From positions 1-31,191 of the IMG/VR virus record IMGVR_UViG_3300042507_000342: 31,191 nucleotides of DNA; one strand, written 5' to 3'. The position numbers and the translations under genes are program-made. This stretch comes from a virus. Below are positions 30,037-31,191 of the stretch, one piece after another. Each line of letters starts with the position of its first letter. The first letter of the stretch is position 1. The notes beneath the pieces are model-generated. The model was not told the DNA's origin. It did not search any database and was given only the letters and a program-made list of their open reading frames with translations.

Positions 30037-31191
30037 TTATATAAAATTGTATTTACCGGTCCCTGCTTTGAAGTCTAGCTTGCGCCAGGCTAAAGCTAAA
30101 GCCATTACACAGTCATCATGAAATCCGCTAGGCGCTGAGTATTTAACGCCATTAGCAGAGTACTGATACTCGAATATCTCAAGTTCCTCCTGAATCATGC
30201 CAGCAGGATAGTGAATCTTTTCTTGATGGATTGCAACCTGCAAGCCTAGCATTAGCTCTTGTTTAGATTGGCTTGTAAACTTAAAGCCCTCAATCGCTAA
30301 TCCTTCTCGCTGTAGCTGTTCCACCACCGGATCACCTACGCCAGTGCTATCCACTAACATGGGAACCTTTGGAAGCATTCTGATTTTATTCTGTGTGCTA
30401 GCCCAATCGTTTTGGAAGCGTTCAAAGTAGGCCACATTTCCATTCATGTCTAGCCCTATGATCACAGTCCAGTCGCTTGATTTAGCTAAGTCAATACCAA
30501 AGACTTTGACTGGTTCTGAAGACATCGCAGAGATACAATTTGAAAGCGCTTTAGATCCGAATGGATTCGCACTATTCTCAGCAGGGTTAGCCATGTATTC
30601 CTGCTCGAATACCACTTCAGGCAGAGCCATCCTAGCGCTGTCGATTTCATCGTCTGAGATGTGTGGATTATCATAAGAACTAAACTTAAACGACTCCCAT
30701 TCTGGTGATGGATCGACGCCCTTCAAATAAAGCGAATAAAAGAAATTCTTGCCTTTAGGTGTTGATAAGAATATCGCCTTCCCTTGAAAGTCTGTGAGCG
30801 TTGGACGAATAGCGTTGTTCCAGCCCTCTTCCAGGTTAGGTATGAAGGATGCCTCATCTATGATCACATAGTGAAATTTTAAACCTCTAAGATTATCTAG
30901 GCGTTCGCCAGTGAAGAATCTGATTGAGCCTCCAGTGATTAGCTTAAAGGTTAGATCCGATCTGTTTGGGATTGCTACATTAGCCGGCATCAATAAGGCA
31001 AGCTCATCAAAGAACGCCTTTGCTAATAGATAAGTTGGCGTGATGTACGCGACGCGCTTCCCTTGCATGGATTCCAGGCAAGTGATTACTTGACAGATCA
31101 AGGACTTCCCCCAGCGTCTGCCTGACATTAACACCTTGAACCTTGCTTTTGAACTTAAGACCTTCGCTTGGTTAGTGTGTGGTCTAGGAAG
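30037..31191 (-). CDS. terL: Terminase large subunit, main part (5' end at 145-1)
   Basis: The motor and nuclease of DNA packaging, about 390 aa once joined to the part at 1-145. Counting from the TTG start: Walker A GRRWGKS (30-36), Walker B VIIDEA (115-120), coupling motif FLSTPKGKN near 147-155. The RuvC-like nuclease acids are D240 (GIDLAK), D287 (VDSTGVGD) and D365/D366 (FHDDCVMALA). All key residues appear intact. The end KYNFI lies 18 bases before the tail chaperone gene. It follows terS on the circle. Confidence 0.95.
   Translation of the reverse strand, partial: LPRPHTNQAKVLSSKARFKVLMSGRRWGKSLICQVITCLESMQGKRVAYITPTYLLAKAFFDELALLMPANVAIPNRSDLTFKLITGGSIRFFTGERLDNLRGLKFHYVIIDEASFIPNLEEGWNNAIRPTLTDFQGKAIFLSTPKGKNFFYSLYLKGVDPSPEWESFKFSSYDNPHISDDEIDSARMALPEVVFEQEYMANPAENSANPFGSKALSNCISAMSSEPVKVFGIDLAKSSDWTVIIGLDMNGNVAYFERFQNDWASTQNKIRMLPKVPMLVDSTGVGDPVVEQLQREGLAIEGFKFTSQSKQELMLGLQVAIHQEKIHYPAGMIQEELEIFEYQYSANGVKYSAPSGFHDDCVMALALAWRKLDFKAGTGKYNFI
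31065..31191. repeat. Terminal direct repeat, right copy
   Basis: Exact copy of bases 1-127, lying within the terL coding sequence. See the left copy; it marks the closure of a circular assembly. Confidence 0.95.

Noticed and set aside
1-31191. CRISPR array, integrase, transposase or tRNA genes
   Set aside because: I looked for regular spaced repeats, recombinase motifs and cloverleaf patterns and saw none; divergent tRNAs cannot be fully excluded by eye.

Overview
The window is a complete tailed-phage genome from a Bacteroidota host, most likely a siphovirus-like phage. The first 127 bases (1-127) recur exactly as the last 127 (31065-31191), so the contig closes into a circle of about 31,064 bp. 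127 is a usual largest assembler k-mer, so I read the repeat as an assembly overlap rather than a biological terminal repeat. The Bacteroidota assignment is inference. It rests on SD-less, A-rich starts, -7 boxes of the form TAnnTTTG, and protein families typical of Bacteroidota phages. I see no integrase, repressor, tRNA gene or CRISPR array.

All convincing genes lie on the minus strand and are read from high to low coordinates, continuing across the contig ends. The natural break is the AT-rich gap at 11.2-11.4 kb. There a late terminator (11324-11356) meets a candidate early promoter (11242-11249). From that gap the order is: (1) early genes, 11.2-8.5 kb: a 36-aa membrane peptide, an SSB-like protein and many tiny genes, including four tandem paralogues; (2) replication and recombination, 8.4-5.0 kb: a DUF4373-type initiator, DnaB-like helicase, a PP-loop/PAPS-reductase-like protein and RusA; (3) a block of small genes plus DUF3310, a sigma-like factor, a glycosyltransferase and a methyltransferase, 5.0-0.6 kb; (4) packaging, with TerS (120-563) and TerL split by the contig ends; (5) tail, 30.0-23.4 kb: a frameshifting chaperone pair, tail-tip proteins and tape measure; (6) head, 23.4-17.0 kb: protease, scaffold, capsid, tube, portal, connector; (7) fibre and lysis, 17.0-12.6 kb: an S74-terminated fibre, TM/coiled-coil protein, GH24 lysozyme and u-spanin-like lipoprotein; (8) a calcineurin-like phosphoesterase closing the late unit.

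The most interesting part is the 130-base non-coding stretch in front of the replication genes (8328-8463). It holds a near-consensus Bacteroidota promoter and a 7-bp inverted repeat over its -7 region. These are followed by a roughly 90-nt RNA with a 12-bp hairpin at its 5' end and a terminator hairpin with U7-8 at its 3' end. The loops of those two hairpins are perfectly complementary over 8 nt (GUAGGAGU / ACUCCUAC), a candidate kissing-loop attenuator or small RNA. About 350 bases downstream, inside the initiator gene, lie tandem 10-bp repeats next to AT-rich TTTACTTTA repeats. They form a plausible lambda-like origin embedded in the initiator's linker.

Other points of note are a textbook -1 slippery site (U_UUU_UUU) in the tail chaperone, an unusual order of tail, head and portal genes, a portal with a C-terminal Cys/His extension, and a recurring AACCAAAC element just before several start codons.
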